Source: Fennellomyces sp. T-0311 (Eukaryota; Mucoromycota; Mucoromycetes; Mucorales; Lichtheimiaceae). Taken from it: 64,000 nt of DNA. The stretch is from assembly GCA_025266875.1 (NCBI GenBank), contig JALLLT010000035.1:372001-436000 (forward strand). The letters are read 5' to 3'. The notes below the pieces were generated by a model. The model was not told where the DNA came from and ran no database searches. It saw only the letters and a list, made by a program, of their open reading frames with translations. Both the position numbers and the translations under genes were made by a program. Positions 34,801-46,700 of the stretch are shown piece by piece. The first letter of the stretch is position 1; every line of letters begins with the position of its first letter.

Positions 34801-36004
34801 TCCGTGAAATGTTTAACGTCAGAAAATTACATTTCAGTTGACGAATTCAGACAGTCAGTCAATCCTGCAGAAGCTAGTGGCAATGACCAAACATTTGTCG
34901 CGTTTCTGGGAAGATATCAAGAGTCAGCTTTGGTTCGTAGACGTTTGTTGTTGATAAGGCTGTTACAGCGATCATCTCTTTATGATCCATCAAAGCTTTT
35001 TCAAGCTATCTCAGAGGCTGGGCCTTTGAATATTGAAACAGTAATTCTTTATGGACGGGTAAATTGTTTTTGTTTTCCAGTACATATTGGGGAGAAAGCT
35101 AATATATGTTGTAGATGAAGAAGCATGAGGAGGCTTTACAGATTTTGATACACGAATTGGAAGACTTTGTTGGTGCTGAAACGTATTGTGTTACAAATGG
35201 GCGAAGCACGGGCGTGGTACCGGACATTGTGGCGATGCAAACACCGGCAGTTACACCAGCACGTACATCGTCGCTGAACCGAACTGCAGCGCCTTCCAAG
35301 AAAAAGAAGAAAAAGGCCAGTGACAAAATCAAGCCCCTAACAGAGGAAGAGTCCACGCAGCAACTGAATGAACGTCGACAACTGTTCTCCATGCTGTTAC
35401 GGACGTACTTGGCTATAAAGGAAAAGTATGCATAATGCACTACTGTGGAATGCTTTTTTCGTTCTCAACCTGGCTTATGTTTTTTAGACAGTTGATGTTA
35501 GTACGTACCATGCATTTGTTAACGACACAAGGATGTTACTTGGATATATTAGAGGTGACAATTTGCATAACTTTTTTTCCATGTGATGAGAACGGCGCAA
35601 GCTTAAAAATTTTTTACAGGTATTACAACTGATCCCTGATGATTGGCCTATCGAGACACTGCAAGAGTTTCTGGTACATTCGTTACGTCGCTCACTACAC
35701 GACATGCGCGAAAAGCAGATCATGGTTGGCTTAAGTCGCGGGGAGAATGTGCTGGTAAGTTAGCAAAAGGAAGAAAGTGGCACTAATTTTCACATAACTA
35801 TACAACTAGGTTGGTAGCCAGCTAATTGAGATCTACAAAGATATCGGTCCTATATACGTTGATCCCCGTTCCGAATGCCACCGTTGCCATCGATATTTAG
35901 GAAATAGCATAGTGGTTCGTGACCATCAAAACGGACATTTACTACACCTACAATGTGCCAAAGCGATTGGTTTAATAATAGCCGATGATACTACTACTAG
36001 ATAA
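31888..36004 (+). CDS. VPS3: Vps3/TGFBRAP1-like CORVET subunit (CNH domain)
   Basis: Thirteen exons give 1140 residues: 31888-32298, 32351-32459, 32520-32722, 32774-33035, 33105-33622, 33679-34089, 34141-34266, 34317-34770, 34838-35058, 35115-35425, 35488-35554, 35620-35754, 35810-36004. After a Ser/Pro-rich N-terminus comes a CNH/beta-propeller ('NLYLGTSDGQVLHY', 'KVNLGFGRKPV', 'AVVLCDSTLSFYSLP', 'YPKALCVEFPYIAALL'). Then come the helical repeat region ('YLEYLVL', 'RRLLLIRLLQRSSLYDPSKL', 'ALQILIHELEDFVGAETYC') and a C-terminal CHRCHRYLGNS...H...C zinc-like module. This order matches TGFBRAP1 and fungal Vps3, the Rab5/Vps21-binding subunit of CORVET at early endosomes; Vps39 is the alternative paralog. 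Intron 4 (33036-33104) appears to be AT-AC, U12-type. All other introns are GT-AG. Confidence 0.88.
33036..33104 (+). other. Candidate U12-type AT-AC intron (VPS3 intron 4)
   Basis: The intron begins ATATCCTTT, the consensus 5' site of minor-spliceosome AT-AC introns. It contains CCTTAAC (33086-33092) as the U12 branch motif, and ends AC 12-13 bases after the branch A. Splicing joins AATAATC to AGACAAC in frame, giving VVSGNISANNQTTIGIF, the length expected in this Vps3 propeller strand. A competing GT-AG reading (33008-33106, donor GTTAGC) also keeps frame but drops ten residues. Confidence 0.7.
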
Positions 36005-39000
36005 TAACATTAGCAACAATACTTAAGAGTGAAAAATGGGGGGAGGATGGAAAGGTTGAATTTTCATGGGGACCAAGCATTACTCGGCTGAGATTCAAGG
36101 AAAAGGCTAAACGGTGTGCATACAAACAGCGAGATACCGTAGCATTAAAAGTAGCACAAGGAAAGGGGGACTCGGTCAAAATAATATAAATACCGTCACT
36201 TCTCGCGACTCCCTCTTTTCCCTTCCTTTTCGTTTCTCGTTTCCCGTGCGTGGTCCCGTGTTCCGGTGACCCAAATCTTTTGGGACCTTTTTGGATCCGC
36301 TGTCCCGGGGCTTGAAGAAGCCGTACAGTTATAACTATTGTCGGCGCGGTAAGGAACTTGACGCGACAAACATTCGAAAGGAACCTAACGTATTATTCTG
36401 CTCTTTTTTATTGGTTACGTAGCCCCCAAATCCCCCTCCCTTCCTCTCCTTCGTCGCCTCCTCCTCGTGGTGTGTTGGTGGGCGCAGCAGTTCCAGTAGT
36501 AAACCGCGCGCTGAGGGCCGTTTTTTATTATTAACGAGCGCAAGCTTACAAACACAGAGCTTAGCAATAAACATTTATTTTCGTTTTCAAAATCAAAAAG
36601 AGTACGCAAGTGCCTATACATGGTATTGAATACCAGACTATAGAATACATAACTTTGGGTTACACCATGAAAACAACAACTGATCGCCTGCAGCTCACTG
36701 ATCGCAGCAATTGATCCCAAGTATTCGGACCTACAGTGCCGATGTGAATAATACCTGTGTCGTCGCACAGTGCGGCCATACCAAATACTTTTGGCAGTTA
36801 ATACATCATTGTGTATCCACCAACTTCCTTATCATCTGTACGGATCCGACTCATCTTTTTATACACCTGCCAATTATTTTCCGCAAACCCAGCTGCCCTC
36901 AGAACGTTTTGGCGCTAAATACTCCCATACTCGAAACGTTATGGTCTCACAAAAAAACAAGTCTTTAATATCGTTGCATTCAGAACATCGGGCATAACAC
37001 TCAGGGGGGGGCATTGGCTGCATACCAATGTATGACGTTGACGTAAATTTGCTTTTTGACATGCTAGAAAAATGCCATTTTGATACGTATGGCAAAGAAA
37101 AAAAAGTTAGTAACGATAATAGATGGCTGCCTTTCTAGAAAACCTTATTATAAAATTAGTCAATACTTTTTATCTGTACTCATGCCAAGTCCACTTTATT
37201 TTACGCCATTGAACGCTTTTTTGCCCAGATAGAGTTTAAAGTTTGGGTTTGGCCCCATCATCCGCGCGATAGGTTGCACAAACTAAAGGTGACTGGAACT
37301 TTCTTGACGTATTTCGAGAACCGTTTTGTTATTGCAAATACATCTCGTTTAATAAATGCCGTCTGATTCCTACTATATGTATATATACAAGTAGGCACTC
37401 GCTATGTATCCAGTACGCAATTAGTTCAAATAGTTCGTCGGTAAGTCATTTTAATCAGGGGAAACTTTGTCAAATAACGACAGTATATTACCTTTTGAAA
37501 AGTTTTATTTAGAGCCAGAAAGATGTAGATCGAATGTTATGGAAGTATCGACAATATAAATATCATAGAGTAACAATAGAAGATTATAGAAACTTTCAAT
37601 AAAACACAAGCAACTGGCAAGCAGACTGGTGGCTCATTGATCTGTTGGTGTTTGCTGTGATGCCAGCGGAAAATCTTAGTACTTTAACAAACAAGCACGG
37701 CGTTCCTGAGTACATGATGAACGACATACCAGATATTAATAAACTGCAAAACGCGTGTTATTCAGCTTTCTTTGCTATGTGTCAATAAACTGCTTCGCAT
37801 TAACACTAATCTTGTTGTTCTCAATGATGTTCTGGACTAAGACCCTTCGGATGTATTGGGAGCCAGCAACTGAGGGCTTAAAACCAATGCTTCTTCTAAT
37901 AATGCGTATTCCCATGGCCTGGGTACTTATTGCATATGCCCTACTTATTGATGTAGCTTTACTATGAGATATTCGTAATCTTTACAACTTGAAGGGAAGG
38001 TAATTAAAATGTGATGTATCGAATGAAATCGTTATAGTATATCAATTAGCTCGTAACTTATCGAGGTTTCTTATGATTTTCATGACTTTTATATTATCGC
38101 ACAAGTTTTTCAATAGTTTTTCCGATGTGATACAACCCCAAGTAATCGGTTGGGATATAAAATTTACCCTGACCATTGCCGATCTTTACTTTTGAAGCGA
38201 AATTGTAAGACTTCCCCATAGTTGCACAATATAGGAAATCACTGTACATCGATCACAGTCTAATGTCGGGCAGCAGGAAGTTGTATATTCAGTTGAAAAG
38301 TATTATTTTTATTATGGAAGACTTGCTGACCTGCTTCTGTAGGTATGTGGTCGCTTCATTTGGGTACGAATGTTTAGAGATATATAAGGTAGATCGAATG
38401 CCATGTCTGGAAAAGCCTAATGGGGAAAAGACAGGCAGAGGTGGAAGAAATGATGATATAAAAAATAAGCTGTGGAGGCTTAACGCCTGAGAGATGATGC
38501 TACTTGATAATATAATTTTATATTTATCTCGCAGACATGGACTGCTGTTAAAAAAGTCCTCCCACCAGTCTGGCAGATGTGAAATATGATATGGAAAGGA
38601 AAGGAAAGCTCGTATGCATTCTCCCATCGAAGTTAATGTAAATGTCGTTGTACTGGAATTTGATAGAAGAATCCCGTTTAGTTTTATTCACGTTTATTAC
38701 GACTCTTCTTGGGCAGATATTTACAAGATCAACTGAACGTTAAGTTACCCGTTTACATCATGCCAACCATTAAATTACTTCAACCTTCCAGTATCTCTTC
38801 ATCATATCACAATTAAGCGGCATTTTTCTGTACTTGTGAATGATACTGTATCGAAGCGCATGTATATGCATTAATTTCTTAAAATGCTGCGATCTGGACA
38901 TAGATCGGCAAGACTTCGAGGATACCGATATTGTTGCCGTTCGCTTGAACATCTTATACCTTGATCACTGGGCAAGGGGCATCTTATGCATATCTAATCT

Positions 39001-40715
39001 CATCCAGGGATATGTATTGACGCGCACTAAATGTTGGTAATTTGTGGGTCATAGTTCTTTATTAGGCAATAGTAAGCATATCAAAAACGCCTAAGCTGGT
39101 GCTATTGAAAACGTCACCGTGATAAATTTGCTTGAAATGCCAAATATATGGGTTTAACATATCATCGGGGCGACTATTGTTCATATAACGGCTGATATAG
39201 CATAGACCTTGAGTTCGCTTACCATGAAATATATCGTTTAGGCATTGACATTAAAATTCGTTTATAGAATTCTCATATAAACTTGATCAGTTTGAATACA
39301 AACAGTAAGATGAACCACTTTTAGTAAAGCGAAACAATTTTTTCTGATACTTATTTTTATTCGCTTGCTGTAAACGATCGGCAAGGGGTCATCCTACGTA
39401 ATAACTTTTTTCTACCTTATATCTATCGGGAGTCGATCATCGGAAGTGCTTTTTTTTATGAAAATTTACTTCAGTTTATCCTTGAAGGTAGAAGTAGAAC
39501 CACGTTTAATACCCAATTATCCGATGATTGAAAAAATGTGGCAACAGCTCTCTTTCTCACATAAGCTAGCCTTAATTAGGTACTTTGCATTGCATGCATG
39601 CAAGATGTCCACACGACAAATTATATATTAGGAAAAGTATAAAAATTGTTGTCCCTCGTTTAGGACACGATCGACAAGTAGCGTGGAAGCACAATACAGA
39701 TTTCGAGTTATAATCCTGTCGCATGGATGCACAATGTGAAACGGCTGCACCAAACTTTCTTGATCCTTTGTCCACAATGCCAAATAATCTAGTGCCGTAT
39801 TTGGGCTAACATTATTCTAGATGTTCTTCTTTGAAGAAGAAAAGTACATATGGAGCTGTTCTACTGCAAAGACGCCTGCATCTGTTTTCGATTGAATGAC
39901 ATGCATCATCTGGTTATGTGCTCGCATCAGAATTATGTGGTATCACAAAAGTCCAAGTAGTACGTCATACAAAAGAAAGAGGATATCGCGATCTAATGAG
40001 ATTACCATGCATGGTAACTATATAACAGTCAGGCTCGTTTTTAAAATTTGTTGCTAAGCCGAACTTGTTCCCTGATCCAAAGCAACGGTTATACTTTTTT
40101 CTATTAAAAAGCATATCAGTGTGGCTGTGCTAAGAAAAAGGTGTTTCAACTGTCAAACAGCCCTCGACATCATGCAAGCCATGAAGAAGAAAGTGGTGGC
40201 TGTGTGACATAGGGATAAACTAGTTCCAAAGGGAGAAGAAAAGGCTTTGCGGGTATAACAAAAAGCAACGTACATGCGGGTACAGTCTATGACAGCAGCG
40301 AGCGTACTGCGACAGCCTATATCACCCCTGAAACGGCGCTAGAACGAGTTTTTTACAACCAAAAATATGATTTAATTTCGAATATGAAAGCAGGCTTTTG
40401 GTTCTCATTACCCTTGAAATGACACCATCAGGTTTGTTTCGCTAAGGTTTTTTTAGGTTCTTCGAATCGAATGTCTGTTCTCTCTCCTTACTAACCGTAA
40501 TAGGCTTCGAGGGGAGGAGGGCGGAAAGGGATCAAAAGGCTCCCTAAAAAAGCAAGATAGGCTGTGTTACCAATGCTGTCATTAAGAACGTATATGCTTG
40601 TCTAAGGCTTGACGCCACGAAAAAAGCACCCTCTCTTTTCTTACTTTTTCTTTTACTTTTTTCTCTTATACTTTCAAACTATCGCTTGGGAACGATTCCC
40701 TTTTTTTCTCGACAA
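36005..40715. other. Gene-poor 4.7-kb intergenic region
   Basis: No reading frame here carries a recognisable motif or a plausible splice structure. The left part (36.2-36.5 kb) has CT-rich tracts and the rest is AT-rich. A minus-strand stretch at about 36.6-37.1 kb reads as fragmented, protein-like sequence with stops that I cannot identify. A T/C-rich tract just before 40,716 is probably the leader of the histidine kinase gene. Confidence 0.5.
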
Positions 40716-43700
40716 ATGACAAACTCACAGTCGAGTAGTTCCGGATCAGGTTCCGTTGGAATGACCAGTGTCTTGACTGGTCCGCTCCATATACCCGGTT
40801 ACCATTTCAAATCGGCAACGACGCCAAGTCTGGCACATGGCGAAAATGTCGACATTGTCTTCGGTTACAGGTACGCCATTCACAATTTGAATCAAGAATG
40901 CGATTAATTTTTATCGAATACAAAAAAGGATCACCAACAAAAGCGCCGTTGTCGCTAAAGGTAATTCTTTCTACATACTGTCGCACAGAGATTAACATTG
41001 TATGAAATAGTCTCCACGGACTCGTTACGATTTGAACGTGAGTTTTATATCATGAAGAAACTCTATCAGTATAAGGATGGATCGTCGCATATTGGTAAGG
41101 TGTTTTCTGCATGAAACTATGACCGTAAGTTATTCGATCCTGAAAGTCTATGTTAGTCCGACCATTGGAATACATCAATATGCCCAGCGGATTAACGGTT
41201 GCCATCTATGCTGATGAGGGGCAAGGCTATCTCAAACAGCAGCTGGATGACAGCATAAAGTCATCAACCACGAGCTATAGCGATGGAGCATCATCTATTG
41301 GTAGTGATAACAGTGCAGGCACTTTTCGATCTTGGGCTCGCAGCAATCGTAAGAAAGCTTACGACATGTTCGATGATGAGGGACACAGTAATACACCTGC
41401 ATATGACCTCTGCACATTCCTTCGATTTGCTATCAAGTGCACGGACTGCCTGGAATTTATTCACCGTCATGGTGTCACTCATGGCGAAGTAAGACTGTCT
41501 TCTTTCCAATGGAACGGAAGCGATGACAGTTATGTAAAGATGTGGAACTTTGGTTCCGGTACGAAGTCTCTCGAAACCTACTTAACGAGTGAAGGGTGGC
41601 GCAAAACTGCTAAGAGCAAGGAGTTAATGGGGATTCTGCAGAATTTACTCACTTACATGAGTCCAGGTAAAGTTGATATATATGGCAATATGCAGGAAGA
41701 GCTTAATATTGTATAACGGCCCAGAACAAACCGGCCGTACTACCTATACCCCTGATCATCGATCCGATATTTATTCTTTGGGCATCGTGTTTTATGTTCT
41801 TTTAACTGGCCGCAATCCTTTTGACGGAGGTCCGTTAGAGATTTTAAATGGTATTTTGAGTCGCAAGATCACATTGGTACACGAATTGCAATTGGATGTC
41901 CCAGAAGTGCTCTCACGTATCATTGAAAAAATGACCAATAAGGTAAATGCTTTAGACGGTTTTGCTTTTTGCTTTGCCACATTGTACTAACGACACAAAG
42001 GCACCGGATGACCGCTATACAAGTGCTCATGGTGTTCGGTCTGATTTGAAAGAGTGTCTCAAACGCTTAATGTCATCAGGAGAGTCAACCACGGAAGAGG
42101 TAATACATTATTGACTACTGCCTTTGAAGAATACCCTCTAATGGTTGACGTGAAAGATCATACCGATGTTTCCGTTAGCGGAGCATGATATTGCATCTGT
42201 GTTTACATTACCAAAGGCAATTTATGGACGACAGGATATTCTCTCTGAAATGACCTTTATTATCGAGCGCTGCGCGGGTCTATACAAGCCATTCCGTCTT
42301 CGAAGCAAATCAAAGAACCCAAGCACACCTGGTACAAGCACCATGGAAAATTTACCTGAACTACTAAGCGATGCTTCGGGTGATACAGAAAGTAATGGTG
42401 ATATGGTCACACACAAGTCAACAGCATCCCCTAGTCGATGCAGTGCTGGAATCGACGGAAGTGAAGTATCCAGCGTGAATGGTCGCGTAGTTGGTGGTAA
42501 TTCCAAAGCAACTACTACAATTGTCGGTGTCTATGGACCCGGTGGCATAGGTAATCCTCACATTGCAACATTTGGTAGTTATAGTTTACTAATTTATTTC
42601 CGCAGGAAAGTCGACATTGTTTACTGCTGTGCAACCAACAGCACGACAAAATGGGTAAAGATCATCAATGGTTTTAAACATACACCATAATGTAACATTT
42701 TTTTGTATAGTTATGTTGCAGTGACAAAGTTTGACTCCAGAAACAAAGTGCCATACAGCGCAGTTCTCCGGTCACTTTCTCAAATCCTGCAACAGATTCT
42801 ATCTGAATCAGAAGAAGAAATCACTGCATTTTATGAGCATCTCAAGATATCGCTCGGTGCTCAATACTGTAACGTGGGCCTAATCACAAGCTTTGTGCCG
42901 GAGCTGAAGCCGCTTTTGGAGGATGGTGTTGATGATACTATTCAATCCATTCAAATGGATAACATTGAAGCGCGAATGCGGTTCCATAATCTCTACGTAG
43001 AAATCATTCGTGCTATCACTCATTGGCGCATGACAACTTTGGTAAGTGTCCTTCCTTTATTAGTGTTGCATATTCCTGATAGATGCACATTTTTAGTTCC
43101 TCGATGACTTGCATCAAGCAGGTAGATATCCAGAAAGTGGGCGATAAAGCGTAGCTTATTTCTAAGCCATATATATATATATATATATGTATACAGACGA
43201 ACCATCCTTGGAAATCATGGAATCACTTATCACCTCGCGTGTCAAGATTCTGATGTTTTTATCATACCGAGATGAAGAAGTGACAAAACAGCTTTCCGAG
43301 CTTTTGGAGAACAAGATTGCCAATGTTCACTTCATTCCAGTGACACCTATGAGTCAAGATCCTCTGGTCGACTTTATCTGTGACACCTTGCATCGACCAC
43401 GCGATGTGAGCCGGGAAGCAGTGATGCCTCTGGTCGACATTATCTACAAAAAGACCCAAGGCAATGCATTCTATACCGCTCAATTGCTCCGTACCTTAGA
43501 ACGCAAAAAGTTCATCTTTTTCAACTGGGAAAAGAATGAATGGGATTACGATTTGCGTGAAATTGAAGATGCAGCTATTTTTGAACACGGTGACTTCCGT
43601 CCCGATGCTCAACTGGATGTTTCGTTTATTGTTGCCAGATTACGTGAACTACCACCCGCAGGTCAGGCTTTGTTGAAATGGGCATCGTTTGTCGGCGGTA

Positions 43701-46700
43701 AGTTTATAAAATATGTACTGGTAAACGGTCTTCTGATCGCTTTTAAATGAAGATACGTTTTCATGGAGCACGGTCAAGAGCTTGATGCTTGATGGTAGCA
43801 AGGAAATATCACCGTCATCGGATGATGACATTTTATCGGTGGTATCAGATCATCACAGCAGTTCCGGTAGTAGCACAACGAGTGAGCCGACAATCAAGTC
43901 CTACAAGTCGTTGTATTCGCCTCTTTCCAAGGATACGAGTTCCAAGGATACTAGTTCAAAATCATCGTCATCGCATCGATCCGGGAGCAATGATCCCATG
44001 AGTGGTCTCCAAGCTGTTCTTCAAGAAGGTTACATTATGCCCGTCAGCATGGATGAATTCAAGTGGAGTCATGATCGTATTTCGCAAGCGGCTGCTGAAC
44101 TGGCTAACCCAGATACGCGAAGCAAAATCCACTTGACCATTGCACAACACATGATGAAAGGTATACGTAAAGTTCATAATAATAACAATGAAATACACTA
44201 AAAGCTACATATAGAATCCGTCGTGGACACGTTCTTGGTAGCTGACCATTTGCTTAAGTGTCATGACTTGCTTATGGCAATGGAAGATCGACAATCGTTT
44301 CGCAAAGTAATGATTGAAGCCGGCGACAAGGGTCGGGCATCTGGTGCCTTGGGTATGGCCTTTGCGTACTATCTCTCCGCGATCCGACTTGCCAAGCAAG
44401 GAGAGGAGTGGATAGATGATGTAGAATACAATACCAGTCTCAGACTCTACATCAATGCAGCAAGTTTGAGTTGGACAGTCGGCGAAAACGAAACGACTGA
44501 AGCGTTTCTCAAAGTCATTTTTGACAACGCTCGCACACCATTGGATCGATTACCCGCTTATGCCGTTCAAGCCAAATATTATTTTGCATGTCAAGTCCAC
44601 AACAAGGCTCGCGAAGCTTTGTTGCAAGGCATTGGCGAATTGTCTGATGAAGCGTCCAAAATGGATACCAGTGACGAAGGATTGCAAGTCGTGTTCGACG
44701 AGACCGAGAGGTTGATGAACGAAATTGGTACCGATGGCATTTTGAATATGCCACCTTGTGAAGATCGAACTTTCAAAGAGATGATGAACCTTATGGATGA
44801 GCAGTATGTTTATTTGTGTGGTTTTCCTCTTTGTTTACTCACATATATGTCATAGAATTGCCGTCAATTATTTTAGTGGACAGAAACGTGACATGTACTA
44901 TTGGTCATGTCGTGTCTTTATCTTATCATGCCAGAACGGGCCAACAAGTGCCACTGGCAGTGCTTGTGTTGCTGCAGGATTAGGTTTTTCAATCATGTGC
45001 AAGAAGTACGCCTTGGCCGAGGTAAAACTTTAATCCCATCTTTTTATTTCAGGAAACTTACCATTACTTTTTTTATAGAAAATCGGTAGTCTCGGTGTCA
45101 TATTGGCAGACAAGTATGGTAGTAACCAAGACAAGGGACGTGCATTGTGTCTGCATATGGCATTTACTGCCCAATGGGGCAATCATCTCCAAGATAACAT
45201 CCCGAAACTGATTCGTCCTGGTATCCAATACGCTTTATCCGCCGGTGATCGTATCTATGGAACAGCCTTGCAAGCGCATACTACCATTTGTATGCTTTAT
45301 TGTGGCCATCATGTCGCCGACACATTGCGAGAATCTGAAGAAGTCTTTCAAGATATTCACGCATGGTCACCTACAACTGAAATGTGTAGCTTTGTCATGT
45401 GTGTTATCCGCACATGCAAAGCGTTACAAGGCCATACCTACGTTGATACACCCAAAGTATTTGATGGTGATGATGGGTTCAGCGATGAACATTTTATGAA
45501 CGAAAGTGCGCGACACAATACCAACCCAGAAGTCGCACAAAACTGGTACGAGTCATACAAAATGATTCCATTGACCATCTATGGTCACTATGATGCGGCT
45601 ATCGAGACCGGCTATCGATGCTTTGCCACTATCGAAACACATCCCAATCATCGGCATACTCGATTGATGCTGGCTTACTTTTCCTTGGCATTGATCGAAA
45701 AGGCTCGCAATGACCCCAAGAACAAGCAACAATATTTGGATCAAATCAAGATTAACCAGGAAATGTTGCACGAATGGGCTATTCATAGTCGAATCAACTA
45801 TGTCATGTACTATACATTTGTCGAGGCGGAATTGGCATCCTTGGGAACCGATGTGTTGAAGGCCGGCCAACTTTATGAAGAAGCGATTACTCAAGCTCGC
45901 GAAGGTTCCTGGTATTTGGAACTTTGCGTCATCCACGAATATGCCGCAGCATTTTATGATCGGATTGGATTCCGGCATGTTGCTTATGGCTTCATTATCA
46001 AGGTATGCATACGCAGATTTTTAAACAGAAATATATGTTTAAACTGTACAAAATATCGTAGGCCGCAAAGATGTACATGTCGCATGGATCGTACGGTAAA
46101 GTTCGTCATATCAATGCCAAGTTCGCCGATCTCTTGAGTGCCTTGAGTGATGATAGGATGGAACGCCATGATATGGGTATCCAAACTGATCCTATACCAT
46201 TCCACAGTGGAGGTGCTTGGAGTACCACATCTTCTTCTCAGGATAATGCCGGCAACGGGGTATCCAATGATCCGTATCTGAACGAATTGATTCCGCCCGT
46301 GACGACCGAGCATACGCTCATGACACTGGACATTGTAAGTACCTATATACTTTTGGCTTTAAGTATATATATTCATGCGTATAATTTAGCTCGATATGGC
46401 ATCCATTTTGCGCAGTTCACAAGTCATGTCATCCGAAGTCAAGTTCGAGGGCTTATTGACATCCATGATCAACATTATCCTGGAGAATTCGGGTGCAGAC
46501 AGTGGCACAATCATTGTTAAAGATGAAAAATACGGTGTTGCAGCTTACGGAAGTCAACAAGAGGCTTCTGCTACGTATGATCCACCCAAACCCTTGTCTG
46601 AAAATGACCCATTGGTATCGAGTCGAATCATTAATCACACAATCCACACTGGCGAAAGCATCTTTATCCATGACGTGGAACAAGACCCTCGATTTGCAGT

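Noticed and set aside
37755..37967. 70-residue membrane-like ORF
   Set aside because: It begins at GTG, sits in AT-rich gene-free sequence and shows only generic hydrophobicity.
43171..43190. TA run as a replication origin or promoter
   Set aside because: It is inside an intron next to an acceptor and is a simple microsatellite; nothing else supports an origin.
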